DNA from: Comamonas thiooxydans
Lineage (GTDB): Bacteria > Pseudomonadota > Gammaproteobacteria > Burkholderiales > Burkholderiaceae_C
Assembly: GCF_002157685.2 (NCBI RefSeq)
Contig: NZ_AP026738.1
Location: 4,464,001-4,528,000 of the forward strand
Direction of reading: 5' to 3'
DNA: 64,000 bases
This document shows positions 15,969-22,590 of the stretch, piece after piece. The notes below the pieces were generated by a model. The model did not search any database. It was given only the letters and a program-made list of their open reading frames with translations, and was not told the origin of the DNA. The number at the start of each line of letters is the position of its first letter. Position 1 is the first letter of the stretch. Position numbers and translations under genes: made by a program.

Positions 15969-16222
15969 TCGCCCAGCTATTCATCGCACTGTTTGGCGTC
16001 ACAGCCGTGGCGCTTTCTCAATCGACCATGGCCGCGCGCCGCCGCTGGGCCTCAGTCTTCGGCCTCGTCGGCCAGCCATTCTGGTTCTATGCAGCCTGGG
16101 AAACCCAGCAATGGGGAATCTTTGCTCTGTGCGTGCTTTACACGATCACATGGGGCAAAGGCTTCTACACCAACTGGATAAGCATCGACCGCGCCGCTAT
16201 CGCGGCAGCAAAGGGGGAGTGA
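15965..16222 (+). CDS. Small membrane protein
   Basis: An 85-residue protein starting with GTG that overlaps the previous stop (GTGA). It has two or three hydrophobic segments (LFIALFGVTAVALSQ; WASVFGLVGQPFWFYAAW; WGIFALCVLYTITWGKGFY) separated by a basic ARRRW loop, so it is probably an inner-membrane protein. Homologues are common beside MazG-like genes in related prophages, as far as can be recalled, without assigned function. Confidence 0.78.
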   Translation: MIAQLFIALFGVTAVALSQSTMAARRRWASVFGLVGQPFWFYAAWETQQWGIFALCVLYTITWGKGFYTNWISIDRAAIAAAKGE

Positions 16223-16464
16223 TGTCCAAAGCACACGACGATTTCAGCGCGGCATTCGACCGCTTTCTTGATGAAGTCGGGATTGCCGACGCCATGTCGG
16301 TTGCAACCGGCATGTTTGTCTCCTTGGTGGTTGGATACCTCAAGCACAAGGGCGAAGACACCAGCAAGCCCATCACCATCAACGGCGGCGATCAACGCGA
16401 TGTGACCATTCACCCGCCCAAGACCGCACAGCGCGCCGCCCAGGCAGCGCAAGGGGGTGAGTGA
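16222..16464 (+). CDS. Small unknown phage protein
   Basis: An 80-residue protein. ATG at 16222 shares a base with the preceding stop, and GGGGGAG is just upstream. A helical segment AHDDFSAAFDRFLDEVGIADAM leads into a moderately hydrophobic helix (MFVSLVVGYL), then a polar tail rich in Gln and Ala. No family is recognised. It is part of a chain of four overlapping small genes (15965-16598). Confidence 0.7.
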   Translation: MSKAHDDFSAAFDRFLDEVGIADAMSVATGMFVSLVVGYLKHKGEDTSKPITINGGDQRDVTIHPPKTAQRAAQAAQGGE

Positions 16465-16598
16465 TGGGCGAGACGTGCCTATTTATCAGCCTCGGCGCAA
16501 CTGTTCTAGCCGCGGCTTACTGCATAGGACGAGTTGACGGCTACTGGAAGCGCGCAGAAGAAGAACGGCGCGCCCCGGCGAATCAGTCCGAAGGCTGA
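16464..16598 (+). CDS. Very small single-span membrane protein
   Basis: A 44-residue frame coupled to the gene before (TGATG overlap, with GGGGGTGAG upstream). It has one hydrophobic helix, TCLFISLGATVLAAAYCIG, and a charged tail (RAEEERRAPANQ). It ends inside the 3' end of the opposing gene 16583-16750. Function unknown. Confidence 0.6.
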   Translation: MGETCLFISLGATVLAAAYCIGRVDGYWKRAEEERRAPANQSEG

Positions 16599-16750
16599 GC
16601 AAGGGCAATGCCCTCGCCTGACTTATCCACGTTCTCCAGCTTATTCCTGTGCTCACACGCCGGGCACAGGAAGTAGCAGCCTTGCGCATCCACTTCTGGT
16701 TCAACGGCACTGAACATCACAAGCAAGCCGCAGTGTTTGCATTTCCACAT
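16583..16750 (-). CDS. Small zinc-ribbon protein on the opposite strand
   Basis: A 55-residue protein whose ATG (16750) follows a strong GGGAGG site. Two CxxC pairs, WKCKHCGLLV at residues 3-10 and YFLCPACEHRN at 26-36, form a classic zinc ribbon. The C-terminus is acidic and polar. It runs against the surrounding operon and overlaps the 3' end of 16464-16598 by 16 nt, so it has its own promoter or acts as a lysogen-expressed gene. It may bind nucleic acid or RNA polymerase; this is inference from fold. Confidence 0.75.
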   Translation of the reverse strand: MWKCKHCGLLVMFSAVEPEVDAQGCYFLCPACEHRNKLENVDKSGEGIALAQPSD

Positions 16751-16789
16751 ATGACCTCCCGGCCAAAAACGGGAAAACAGGATAGCACC

Positions 16790-17077
16790 ATGACAAAGCG
16801 CAAGCGCTATTTTGAGGCGCGCAGCAATGAAGGCATATCGAGCCTGGGACTGTGCATTGGCTATGACGCCAGCGCTGGTGTGATCGCATCTTGGGATGCA
16901 GCAAAGCGCGAAGAGTTTGAAATCTATGCCGAGCGCGTGCACCTGAAAGCGTCCGATAACCCAGTGCAAGTACCGCCCCGGCCATCGTGGCTCCCAGATC
17001 CATGGCAGGGAGCCGATGACGATTGGGGCAAAGGCCCGACCATCATCCACGACCAGGCTGCGCAAGGGGGGGAGTGA
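16790..17077 (+). CDS. Unknown phage protein
   Basis: A 95-residue protein that begins TKRKRYFEARSNEGISSLG. The Lys/Arg-rich start is followed by LCIGYDASAGVIASWDAAKREEF and a Pro/Trp-rich C-terminus (PPRPSWLPDPWQGADDDW). No family is recognised. ATG 16790 is preferred to 16649 because the longer frame would cover the opposing zinc-ribbon gene. The next gene overlaps its stop by one base. Confidence 0.68.
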   Translation: MTKRKRYFEARSNEGISSLGLCIGYDASAGVIASWDAAKREEFEIYAERVHLKASDNPVQVPPRPSWLPDPWQGADDDWGKGPTIIHDQAAQGGE

Positions 17078-17436
17078 TGTTCTTCGACTTGCCCTCAGAC
17101 AAAACGTGCATCCATCCGGAGCACGACCCGCCAACTGGACTCTACATCCCGCCAGGTAAGGGATACCGCCATGTCTGCCCCGCCTGCAAGACGGTCAAAG
17201 ACGTTATCCCACCGCAGTATTCGCTCACCCAGCGCGCCAAGCCACAGAAGGAGCAGAGCAATGTTGATCCAGTACCGTGGCCACGTGCCGACCCCAAAGC
17301 GCTTGCCGCGTTCGATCCTGCGACAAAGGTTTGCAGCCACAACTGTGGGCAGGCCGTGGGCGATCCACGGTCGGAAAACGAATGCAAGTTTCTGTGCGAC
17401 TTGTGCTGGCGAGTTGAAAAGGAGCAGAGCAAGTGA
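17077..17436 (+). CDS. Unknown phage protein with Cys/His clusters
   Basis: A 119-residue protein starting at the ATG that overlaps the previous stop, after GGGGGGGAG. It contains two probable metal sites: TCIHPEHD with YRHVCPACKTV (N-terminal half) and VCSHNCGQ with KFLCDLCWRVEK (C-terminal half). Such paired Cys/His motifs suggest a small zinc-binding scaffold. No family is recognised, and no enzyme motif is seen. Confidence 0.7.
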   Translation: MFFDLPSDKTCIHPEHDPPTGLYIPPGKGYRHVCPACKTVKDVIPPQYSLTQRAKPQKEQSNVDPVPWPRADPKALAAFDPATKVCSHNCGQAVGDPRSENECKFLCDLCWRVEKEQSK

Positions 17437-17452
17437 GCGCCCTTTCCAGACT

Positions 17453-17515
17453 TTCCCGAACGGGAATGAATCAGCAAAACAGACCGCCTGAACGCACATA
17501 TTTCCCGCTCGGGAA
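17453..17515. promoter_or_regulatory. Paired palindromes TTCCCG-NN-CGGGAA
   Basis: Two perfect 14-bp palindromes, TTCCCGAACGGGAA (17453-17466) and TTCCCGCTCGGGAA (17502-17515), have centres 49 bp apart, close to a whole number of helical turns. They lie in the gap before the winged-helix gene at 17571 and look like operators for a dimeric repressor that could loop. The likely reader is that gene's product. Confidence 0.6.
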
Positions 17516-17570
17516 TATCGATAACCGGAGCCCCGCCACTGAGCGGGGTTCTGCATTTAAGGACCATCGA

Positions 17571-17966
17571 ATGAGCAATTTCCGCGATTACGTCACCAGC
17601 ACAGCCTTTGCGCTGACCATCAGCCACCGTCAGATCCAGTGCATGTGCAGCCTTCATCACTTCGGCTCTACCTGGGCACTGATCACCACGTTCCAGGCGC
17701 TCGAGCGCAAGGGTTTGGTGGAGCGCATCAAGCAAGAAGAACAGCACAAAGAAGGCGCGACCATCCGCCTGACAGACGCCGGCCTCGCCTGCATTCCCCT
17801 CCTGGTGCTGGCCGGCCTGTATGTTGAGCCACCGGAGTGGGTGAGCAACCCTCCGCCAAAAGGGCCAGAACTCGAATGCGTGGCCATAACAGAGCCTGGC
17901 CAGAAGACGAAAATCGTTTTCCGCGAAAAGCAGTCGGAAGCCACTGAACCTCAAGAGGTGAGCTGA
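17571..17966 (+). CDS. Winged-helix DNA-binding regulator (MarR-like)
   Basis: A 131-residue protein. The region FALTISHRQIQCMCSLHHFG, STWALITTFQALERKGLVERI and EGATIRLTDAGLACIPLLVLAGL is a winged helix, with a recognition helix on WALITTFQALERKG and a beta-wing on QEEQHKEGATIRLTDAG. The C-terminal 50 residues are polar and Pro-rich. AAGGACC precedes the ATG at 17571. It probably binds the two 14-bp palindromes just upstream; this is a prediction. Confidence 0.72.
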   Translation: MSNFRDYVTSTAFALTISHRQIQCMCSLHHFGSTWALITTFQALERKGLVERIKQEEQHKEGATIRLTDAGLACIPLLVLAGLYVEPPEWVSNPPPKGPELECVAITEPGQKTKIVFREKQSEATEPQEVS

Positions 17967-18024
17967 TGCTTGAGCCCCTCTGAGGCGCCGCCCCTGATTG
18001 CAAGGAGAAGGCTAAAAAGCATGG

Positions 18025-18600
18025 CTAGCGCTTGTCTAGTGGCACTCCCTGAGACTCCAAAAATTTCTCGACTCTGCTGCTAGCTTCGTTTGTGTTCACA
18101 TCGAGGTAGGACAAGAGGCCAACGATAGAGGCCCAATGGAATTCTGATGGATCACCCTTGTAACGGAGCTCCACCTCAATATGGCTTTTTAATTGACGCA
18201 AGGATTCGACAGCAATAGACAAGGCCTTGGCGCATTCAACATCAACTGATGCGATTACCTGAATGCAATCTGCTCCGGGTAAGAACACACGGCGCAACAT
18301 CTCCGAAACAACTTTCAAGCTCGACTCCGCAGCAGGAAGTTTCGAGCAGTCCTTATGCAACGTTGAAAATATCTCCGCGCTAATTCGCAAACGAGATGCC
18401 AGTGGAATCATCTCAAGCTGCGCATTTAGTTTGGCGGTCGTTACTAAGGATTGCTTCGCCTTACGGTCTGTTAGTTTTGCGAGCAAAAAGGATCCTGCAA
18501 TTGCACCAATTGACCCCCAAGCCTGAACCCAGGATGCACACTCGCTTTTGTTGAGCCCAATATCAATCAGCATGCAAGACTGCCACACGTCATAAGCCAT
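18025..18600 (-). CDS. Membrane-anchored unknown protein, moron-like
   Basis: A 191-residue protein encoded against the operon, with GGGGAG before its ATG at 18600. One N-terminal membrane helix (WVQAWGSIGAIAGSFLLAKLT, about 24-44) is followed by a basic stop-transfer segment (DRKAKQS) and a long soluble helical domain. The gene is visibly poorer in G+C than its neighbours and stands alone, so it was probably gained separately. An exclusion or defence function is a fair hypothesis for such a moron, but no known family is recognised. Confidence 0.72.
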   Translation of the reverse strand: MAYDVWQSCMLIDIGLNKSECASWVQAWGSIGAIAGSFLLAKLTDRKAKQSLVTTAKLNAQLEMIPLASRLRISAEIFSTLHKDCSKLPAAESSLKVVSEMLRRVFLPGADCIQVIASVDVECAKALSIAVESLRQLKSHIEVELRYKGDPSEFHWASIVGLLSYLDVNTNEASSRVEKFLESQGVPLDKR

Positions 18601-18683
18601 TTTTCTCCCCTTCTCTGACTGGGGAAGTATGCCAACACCAGCCCGCCATCGAGCGGGCTTTTCTCTTTCTGGGAGCCACCTAT

Positions 18684-19181
18684 ATGAACATGACGCCCTG
18701 CGTCCTCGATGCCTGCTGCGGCAGTCGAATGATGTGGTTCGACAAGACCGACTCGCGCGCGGTATTTGTTGACCAGCGCAGCGAAACCATCATCGTGACG
18801 GACAACTCGCGGGGAAATGCATCTGGCCAGCGTGTTCTGCGAATTGAGCCCGACTGTCTGATGGACTTCCGCGCGCTGACCTTCCCTGATAGCGCCTTCA
18901 AGCTGGTGGCGTTTGATCCACCTCACCTTATTCATGCCGGACCGAAATCATGGCTTGGAGCCAAGTACGGAAAGCTGGGGCCAGACTGGCGCGAAGACCT
19001 GCGCCAAGGCTTTGCCGAGTGCTTCCGCGTGCTGGAGCCAGGTGGAACCTTGGTGTTCAAGTGGAACGAAACGCAGGTGAAAGTGAAGGAAGTCCTAGCC
19101 CTGACATCTGAAAAGCCTTTGTTCGGCCAAGTCAGTGGCCGCTCGGGAATGACTCACTGGCTTGTTTTCATGAAGCCATGA
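18684..19181 (+). CDS. SAM-dependent methyltransferase, small phage type
   Basis: A 165-residue class I methyltransferase. Motif I is degenerate (VLDACCGSRMMWFDKTDS). Motif IV is FDPPHLIHAG, a DPPY-like site that suggests amino-group methylation of DNA. RVLEPGGTLVFKWNE forms the beta-5 region. There is no target-recognition domain. Small proteins like this are frequent in phage early regions and may be orphan adenine methyltransferases. It starts after a terminator-RBS module nearly identical to the one before the MazG-like gene. Confidence 0.84.
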   Translation: MNMTPCVLDACCGSRMMWFDKTDSRAVFVDQRSETIIVTDNSRGNASGQRVLRIEPDCLMDFRALTFPDSAFKLVAFDPPHLIHAGPKSWLGAKYGKLGPDWREDLRQGFAECFRVLEPGGTLVFKWNETQVKVKEVLALTSEKPLFGQVSGRSGMTHWLVFMKP

Positions 19182-19426
19182 CTATGGCGACCAGCGCCAG
19201 CACCGTGGGCCTTCCAGAAGACAAGGCCTACATCGCCCACCACTTCAACTGCCCTACCTGCTGCGCGGCCGGCTTATCCGGCGGCCAGCAGGAGCGGTGC
19301 ACCGATGGTCTGCTGCTTTGGGATGCTTACAACCAGGCCGCACGCCTTCTGCTCGAACCTTTGAAACCCAACCGCCGGCCCGCAAGGGCCATTTTTAATG
19401 GAGGTCGCCATGGATCAAACTGGTGA
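19178..19426 (+). CDS. Small unknown protein between methyltransferase and excisionase
   Basis: An 82-residue protein whose start overlaps the methyltransferase stop (ATGA). It contains FNCPTCCAAGLSGGQQERCTDG, a Cys cluster that may bind metal, and a helical segment GLLLWDAYNQAARLLLEPL. The end overlaps the excisionase-like gene by 17 nt. No family is recognised. Confidence 0.65.
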   Translation: MTMATSASTVGLPEDKAYIAHHFNCPTCCAAGLSGGQQERCTDGLLLWDAYNQAARLLLEPLKPNRRPARAIFNGGRHGSNW

Positions 19427-19625
19427 ATTCCTGTTGCCACAAGAAATTAAGCGAATGGCGTCAGCTGGGAAGCTGGACCAGCAAGAAGCATTTTTGAAGA
19501 AAGAGGGAATCCCTCATAAACGCCTGGGCAGGCGTATTCTTGTCTCTCGCGCTCATGCTCGGGCGTGGCTGACCGGAGTGGTTTTCACGCCGTCGCGCGG
19601 GATTAACTTGGGAGCTGTCAGATGA
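19410..19625 (+). CDS. Excisionase-like protein (DUF4224 type)
   Basis: A 71-residue small DNA-binding protein. FLLPQEIKRMASAGKLDQQE, then FLKKEGIPHKRLGRRILVSR and ARAWLTG form a winged-helix-like pattern typical of phage excisionase-type proteins in which the LGRRILVSR strand ends the wing. ATG 19410 is chosen because GGAGG lies 5 nt upstream (inside the longer frame from 19398). It overlaps the integrase start by 4 nt, as xis and int usually do, so it probably directs excision. Confidence 0.8.
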   Translation: MDQTGEFLLPQEIKRMASAGKLDQQEAFLKKEGIPHKRLGRRILVSRAHARAWLTGVVFTPSRGINLGAVR

Positions 19626-20653
19626 CTGGAGCTTATCCACGACTGCGCACCAGGACGCGCCGCCGTAAAAGCGGCAAGGTCGTGGTGTATTACTTCTATG
19701 ACGCATCAACAGAAGGAAACGGGGAGATTCCTCTTGGCACCGACTTCGATAAAGCAATCGCCCAATGGAAAGAGATCACTGAAAACGGCACCCACAGCGC
19801 GCGCATAACAGGCACGCTCGAGGAGGCTTTCTCCGGCTGGGAATCTAAAGTCCTGCCAACATACAAGAGCGAAGAGACCAAAAAGGGCTATGCCAAGAAT
19901 CTCAGAATGATGCGCCCAGTCTTTGCCGAAGCCACCTGGGACCAGGTGAGCCTGCCGGTAATCAAGGGCTACCTGACGAAGCGCACGGCGAAGACCCAGG
20001 GCAATCGGGAGATGGCCCTGCTCTCCGTCATCTGGAACTGGGCGCGCGGCGAAGGCCTCACCTCCATGCCATGGCCGGCGGCCGGGATGGAGCGCAGCAA
20101 GTGGAAGAACAAGGAGAAGGCGCGCAAGATCAAGGTTCGGGACGATGTGTTTGCGGCGATCTATGCCGAGGCGGCCCAGCACATCAAGGATTGCATGGAC
20201 CTCGGATCCGCCACAGGCATGCGCCTTACAGACTGCATCACGGTCCTGATGCCACGCGGGAACCTGCTGACGCTGGAGGCCAGCAAGACCGGCAAGGAGG
20301 CCGAGTGGGACTTGAACCTTTCCGCAGTTCTGCCCGACCTGGTGCGCAGACGCAAGGCTCTGGGGGCCGATCACCTGATGCTACTTTCCACTGCAGACGG
20401 GCAGCCAGTGTCACCACAGGCGCTTCGCTATGGATGGGACAAGGCCCGGAGCACGGCCGCAGAGAAGGCCATCGAACGCGGCGACGATGAGCTGGCCGAG
20501 GCGATCAAACAGCTCTACCTGCGGGACATGCGCAAGCGCGCCGCACAGAAAGCGGGCAGCCTGGAAGAGGCATCCAAGCTGCTGCAGCACAGCGACGAAC
20601 GCCTGACCGAGCGCCATTACGGCGGCGTCCGGAGGCTGAAGCCAGTGGGCTAA
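19622..20653 (+). CDS. int: Tyrosine recombinase phage integrase
   Basis: Integrates and excises the prophage at tRNA-Leu. The 343-residue enzyme has an N-terminal arm-binding domain (RLRTRTRRRKSGKVVVYYFY), a core-binding SAM-like domain (about 60-170), and a catalytic domain with Arg in GSATGMRLTD, LYLRDMRKRAA in place of the usual HxxR box (Arg for His), and QHSDERLTERHYGG carrying the tyrosine nucleophile. This variant box is seen in many beta-proteobacterial phage integrases as I recall. The start overlaps the excisionase stop by 4 nt and the attachment site lies 100 nt after its stop. Confidence 0.95.
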   Translation: MTGAYPRLRTRTRRRKSGKVVVYYFYDASTEGNGEIPLGTDFDKAIAQWKEITENGTHSARITGTLEEAFSGWESKVLPTYKSEETKKGYAKNLRMMRPVFAEATWDQVSLPVIKGYLTKRTAKTQGNREMALLSVIWNWARGEGLTSMPWPAAGMERSKWKNKEKARKIKVRDDVFAAIYAEAAQHIKDCMDLGSATGMRLTDCITVLMPRGNLLTLEASKTGKEAEWDLNLSAVLPDLVRRRKALGADHLMLLSTADGQPVSPQALRYGWDKARSTAAEKAIERGDDELAEAIKQLYLRDMRKRAAQKAGSLEEASKLLQHSDERLTERHYGGVRRLKPVG

Positions 20654-20657
20654 AAAG

Positions 20658-20712
20658 TGTTCCGGTTTTGCCTTCTCTGCCTATAGAGAAGTGCGCCCAA
20701 AAAACCGGAACA
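20658..20712. repeat. Nested inverted repeats beside the attachment site
   Basis: A perfect 12-bp inverted repeat, TGTTCCGGTTTT (20658-20669) and AAAACCGGAACA (20701-20712), encloses a second one, TTCTCT-6 nt-AGAGAA (20673-20690). It starts five bases after the integrase stop codon. It could terminate int transcription or be part of the integrase arm-binding sites. Confidence 0.55.
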
Positions 20713-20750
20713 TATCGGCCCGCAGGCCTCATGAATCCTCAATTCTTCAC

Positions 20751-20807
20751 GGGACTCAAAATCCCCCGCCGCAAGGCGTGCCGGTTCGATTCCGGCCCCG
20801 GGCACCA
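20751..20807 (+). other. Prophage attachment site: 3' part of tRNA-Leu(CAA)
   Basis: The sequence holds the anticodon loop CTCAAAA, variable arm, T-arm (GCCGGTTCGATTCCGGC) and acceptor end with CCA of tRNA-Leu(CAA), but the 5' acceptor strand and D-arm are absent to the left. That is the expected right attachment site of a phage that integrates into the 3' half of the tRNA gene, which remains whole at the left junction outside this window. The crossover probably lies at or left of the anticodon stem, where pairing is already lost (C-C at its base). Confidence 0.88.
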
Positions 20808-21419
20808 CATACAAGAAGCCGTTAAGTCTCAAGGACTTAGCGGCTTTTTCTTTGCCCATTTATTTTTCAATTTCCCCTTGCGCGTTCGTGGTTGAGTTTT
20901 GCCGCGTTCGTGAAAAGAGCTGGTTGCAATGACCACTCTGCAAAAAATAGGCACCTAGCATTGGGTCGCCGCCGATTGATGCACTGTATTTATGCACAGT
21001 CTTCGACTATTGAGCGGCATGCCCGTCCAACTCACTGCCACACCAGTTGCTTTGCCTCTGGCAGCTCTCGCTTTGGACAAAGGCGCGGACCTCAAGCCCC
21101 AGCCAACGAGGCTTCAGCCTACCTGGCGTCCCGCAAGCCTCGTAATTCCCCCCCAATACCTTGCATCCCGTGCACTAGCGCGGGTTCGCGATATGCCGAC
21201 CAACTCGTAATTTGCCTCCACGAAGCAGGCAGGCGCGGCGGTAACGTCATGCCCCTCCGAAGGGTAAAAGTAGATCAAAATACAAAAGGAATACAAATCG
21301 TTCGTATTCGACAGCAATGTCAGAACCCATCCTACATTGGGTATGGCTATCAGAAATTAATACTTATTGCATTAATTAACGTCAGCTCATCCACCTAGCA
21401 CACGAGCTCAAGAAACCAT
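20808..21419. other. Intergenic stretch right of the prophage, no supported gene
   Basis: After the tRNA terminator about 570 bp hold no convincing gene. An open frame at 20892-21398 lacks an RBS, mixes compositions and resembles nothing. The last 120 bp before 21420 are A/T-rich and probably hold the promoter of the AlpA-like gene, which lacks a clear Shine-Dalgarno sequence. The stretch looks like decayed mobile DNA. Confidence 0.4.
20816..20850 (+). terminator. Terminator of the original tRNA-Leu transcript
   Basis: AAGCCG-T-TAAGTC, loop TCAAG, GACTTA-G-CGGCTT then TTTTTC, a 13-position stem with one T-G mismatch and a T-run, directly after the tRNA 3' end. It belongs to the host tRNA gene. 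Confidence 0.85.
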
Positions 21420-22262
21420 ATGTCTACGGATAGCACGTCACGCTTCACGAAGAATGTCATCCCTATGGATGAGGTTCTGACACGGACTGGGTTATCGAGA
21501 TCGATGCTCTACAAGCTGTTGCGCAAGGACAAGTTTCCTCATCCCACACCGATGAGCAACAGAGCCATTGGCTGGTTCGAAACGGATGTCGAAAGCTGGC
21601 TGCAGGCGAGCAAAGCAATTCGCCAAGCGAACCTGGTTCTACCTGTCGTCTACATGGCGGGAAAAATGGGGACAGCTTTAGACAATGAGAACCCTGGCAG
21701 AGAGTTTTCCTGTTGGCGAATCTTCGACGTATCCAGATCCAAGGCACTCGGTGATCTAGGGATCGAGAATTCAGATACCGATGTGCTGATCGCGCCACCA
21801 GAAGAAATGCTATTTCACGGAACTCGTACGAGGTTCATGTATTCAGGTCCGTGGAAAGCGAGAAATGGCAGCATGCATGGCGCGAATTCTTACTCTCCCT
21901 CCAACCCACAAAGCGCTGCCTATCGCGGAGCTCTTCAAGGCATCTCACGGGCCGACGTTGTTGTCGCCTATCTCGAAGACCTGGAGGCTTTTGGAACGCT
22001 GGTCGAGATCGGCTATGCAAGAGCGGGCAATAAGAGAGTGGTCGTGATTACTGCACCTACCCTCAAGAAGCAGCGACGAGACAAAGACTGGGACCATGGC
22101 ATTTGGTTCGCTATTCGGGCTGCTGATAGACACATCGAACTACCCGACCATCCTGGCTCCAGCCAGAACGACCTCTGGCGATCAGCACATGCGCATGCAG
22201 CATCGGTCATTTCGGAGTGGTATCCCCATTCATTGACTCCCCCTCCTAGTGCCGCCGAATAG
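21420..22262 (+). CDS. AlpA-type helix-turn-helix fused to nucleoside 2-deoxyribosyltransferase-like domain
   Basis: A 280-residue two-domain protein. Residues about 12-62 are an AlpA/MerR-like DNA-binding domain (VIPMDEVLTRTGLSRSMLYK, then KFPHPTPMSNRAIGWFETDVESWL). Residues about 74-265 have a Rossmann-like nucleoside deoxyribosyltransferase fold: VVYMAGKMG, FSCWRIFD, ADVVVAYLEDLEAFGTLVEI and GYARAGNKRVVVIT. The GTxxEIGxA motif holds the expected catalytic Glu. Such domains cleave or transfer deoxyribose, or sense nucleotides as SLOG-like proteins do. The fusion would couple a nucleotide signal to transcription. It stands alone next to the integration site and looks island-borne. Confidence 0.82.
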   Translation: MSTDSTSRFTKNVIPMDEVLTRTGLSRSMLYKLLRKDKFPHPTPMSNRAIGWFETDVESWLQASKAIRQANLVLPVVYMAGKMGTALDNENPGREFSCWRIFDVSRSKALGDLGIENSDTDVLIAPPEEMLFHGTRTRFMYSGPWKARNGSMHGANSYSPSNPQSAAYRGALQGISRADVVVAYLEDLEAFGTLVEIGYARAGNKRVVVITAPTLKKQRRDKDWDHGIWFAIRAADRHIELPDHPGSSQNDLWRSAHAHAASVISEWYPHSLTPPPSAAE

Positions 22263-22304
22263 AGTGCAGTGGTCAGCTCAGGTTTGCTTCATAAGAAGGC
22301 AGCC

Positions 22305-22590
22305 TCACAATCTCCCGCCCCGCCCACTCGTTGAATGTCTCGGACAGCTCTTGCAACGGGCAACCTCATTCTTGTAGAAGACATCCAGGGCTTGGCTGGC
22401 ATTGCCCAATCTGCCTGTGTTGTTGGGAATGATGCCCTGCAATCCATACGTGACGCGATGTGCAGCCAGCACATTGGCCTCGCGGGCGTACCCGATCACG
22501 CTGAAATCATCCTTGGCCGCGATCTCGTTGACCGAAATCAGCTTGAGGCCTTTGGGCTTTCCGCCTTGGGCATGGACAAAATGCCCGCAC
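22305..22590 (-). pseudogene. Fragment of a P2-type phage portal gene
   Basis: The minus strand encodes FVHAQGGKPKGLKLISVNEI, AAKDDFSVIGYAREANVLAA and HRVTYGLQGIIPNNTGRLG, which match the C-terminal part of portal proteins of P2/PBSX-type phages (typical form: VLAAHRVPPQLMGIIPNNTGGFG). Only about 95 codons are left, bounded by a stop upstream (near 22590) and running into unrelated residues downstream. No capsid or terminase gene is near, so this is a relic of a second, older phage unrelated to the one at 1-20807. Confidence 0.72.

Larger units (their letters stand above)
1..20807. mobile_element. Lambdoid HK97-type prophage, left end outside window
   Basis: One prophage fills the first 20.8 kb. 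Seen directly: portal, TerL, TerS and HNH in the order of HK97-type cos phages; a CI/Cro switch; a replication module with iterons; and an integrase next to a truncated tRNA-Leu 3' end. Early and late genes are on the minus strand and the accessory/integration operon is on the plus strand, as in lambda on either side of cI. The capsid, tail and lysis genes and the other att site must lie left of position 1. No disrupted structural or regulatory gene is visible, so it may be intact, but this cannot be decided from half a phage. Confidence 0.93.

Noticed and set aside
20650..20859. A minus-strand frame reading GAGIEPARLAAGDFESRE
   Set aside because: It is the reverse translation of the tRNA-Leu 3' end and integrase tail, a well-known spurious ORF next to tRNA genes.
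20892..21398. 168-codon frame right of the attachment site
   Set aside because: No RBS, no conserved feature and abrupt composition change; it is more likely non-coding remnant DNA.
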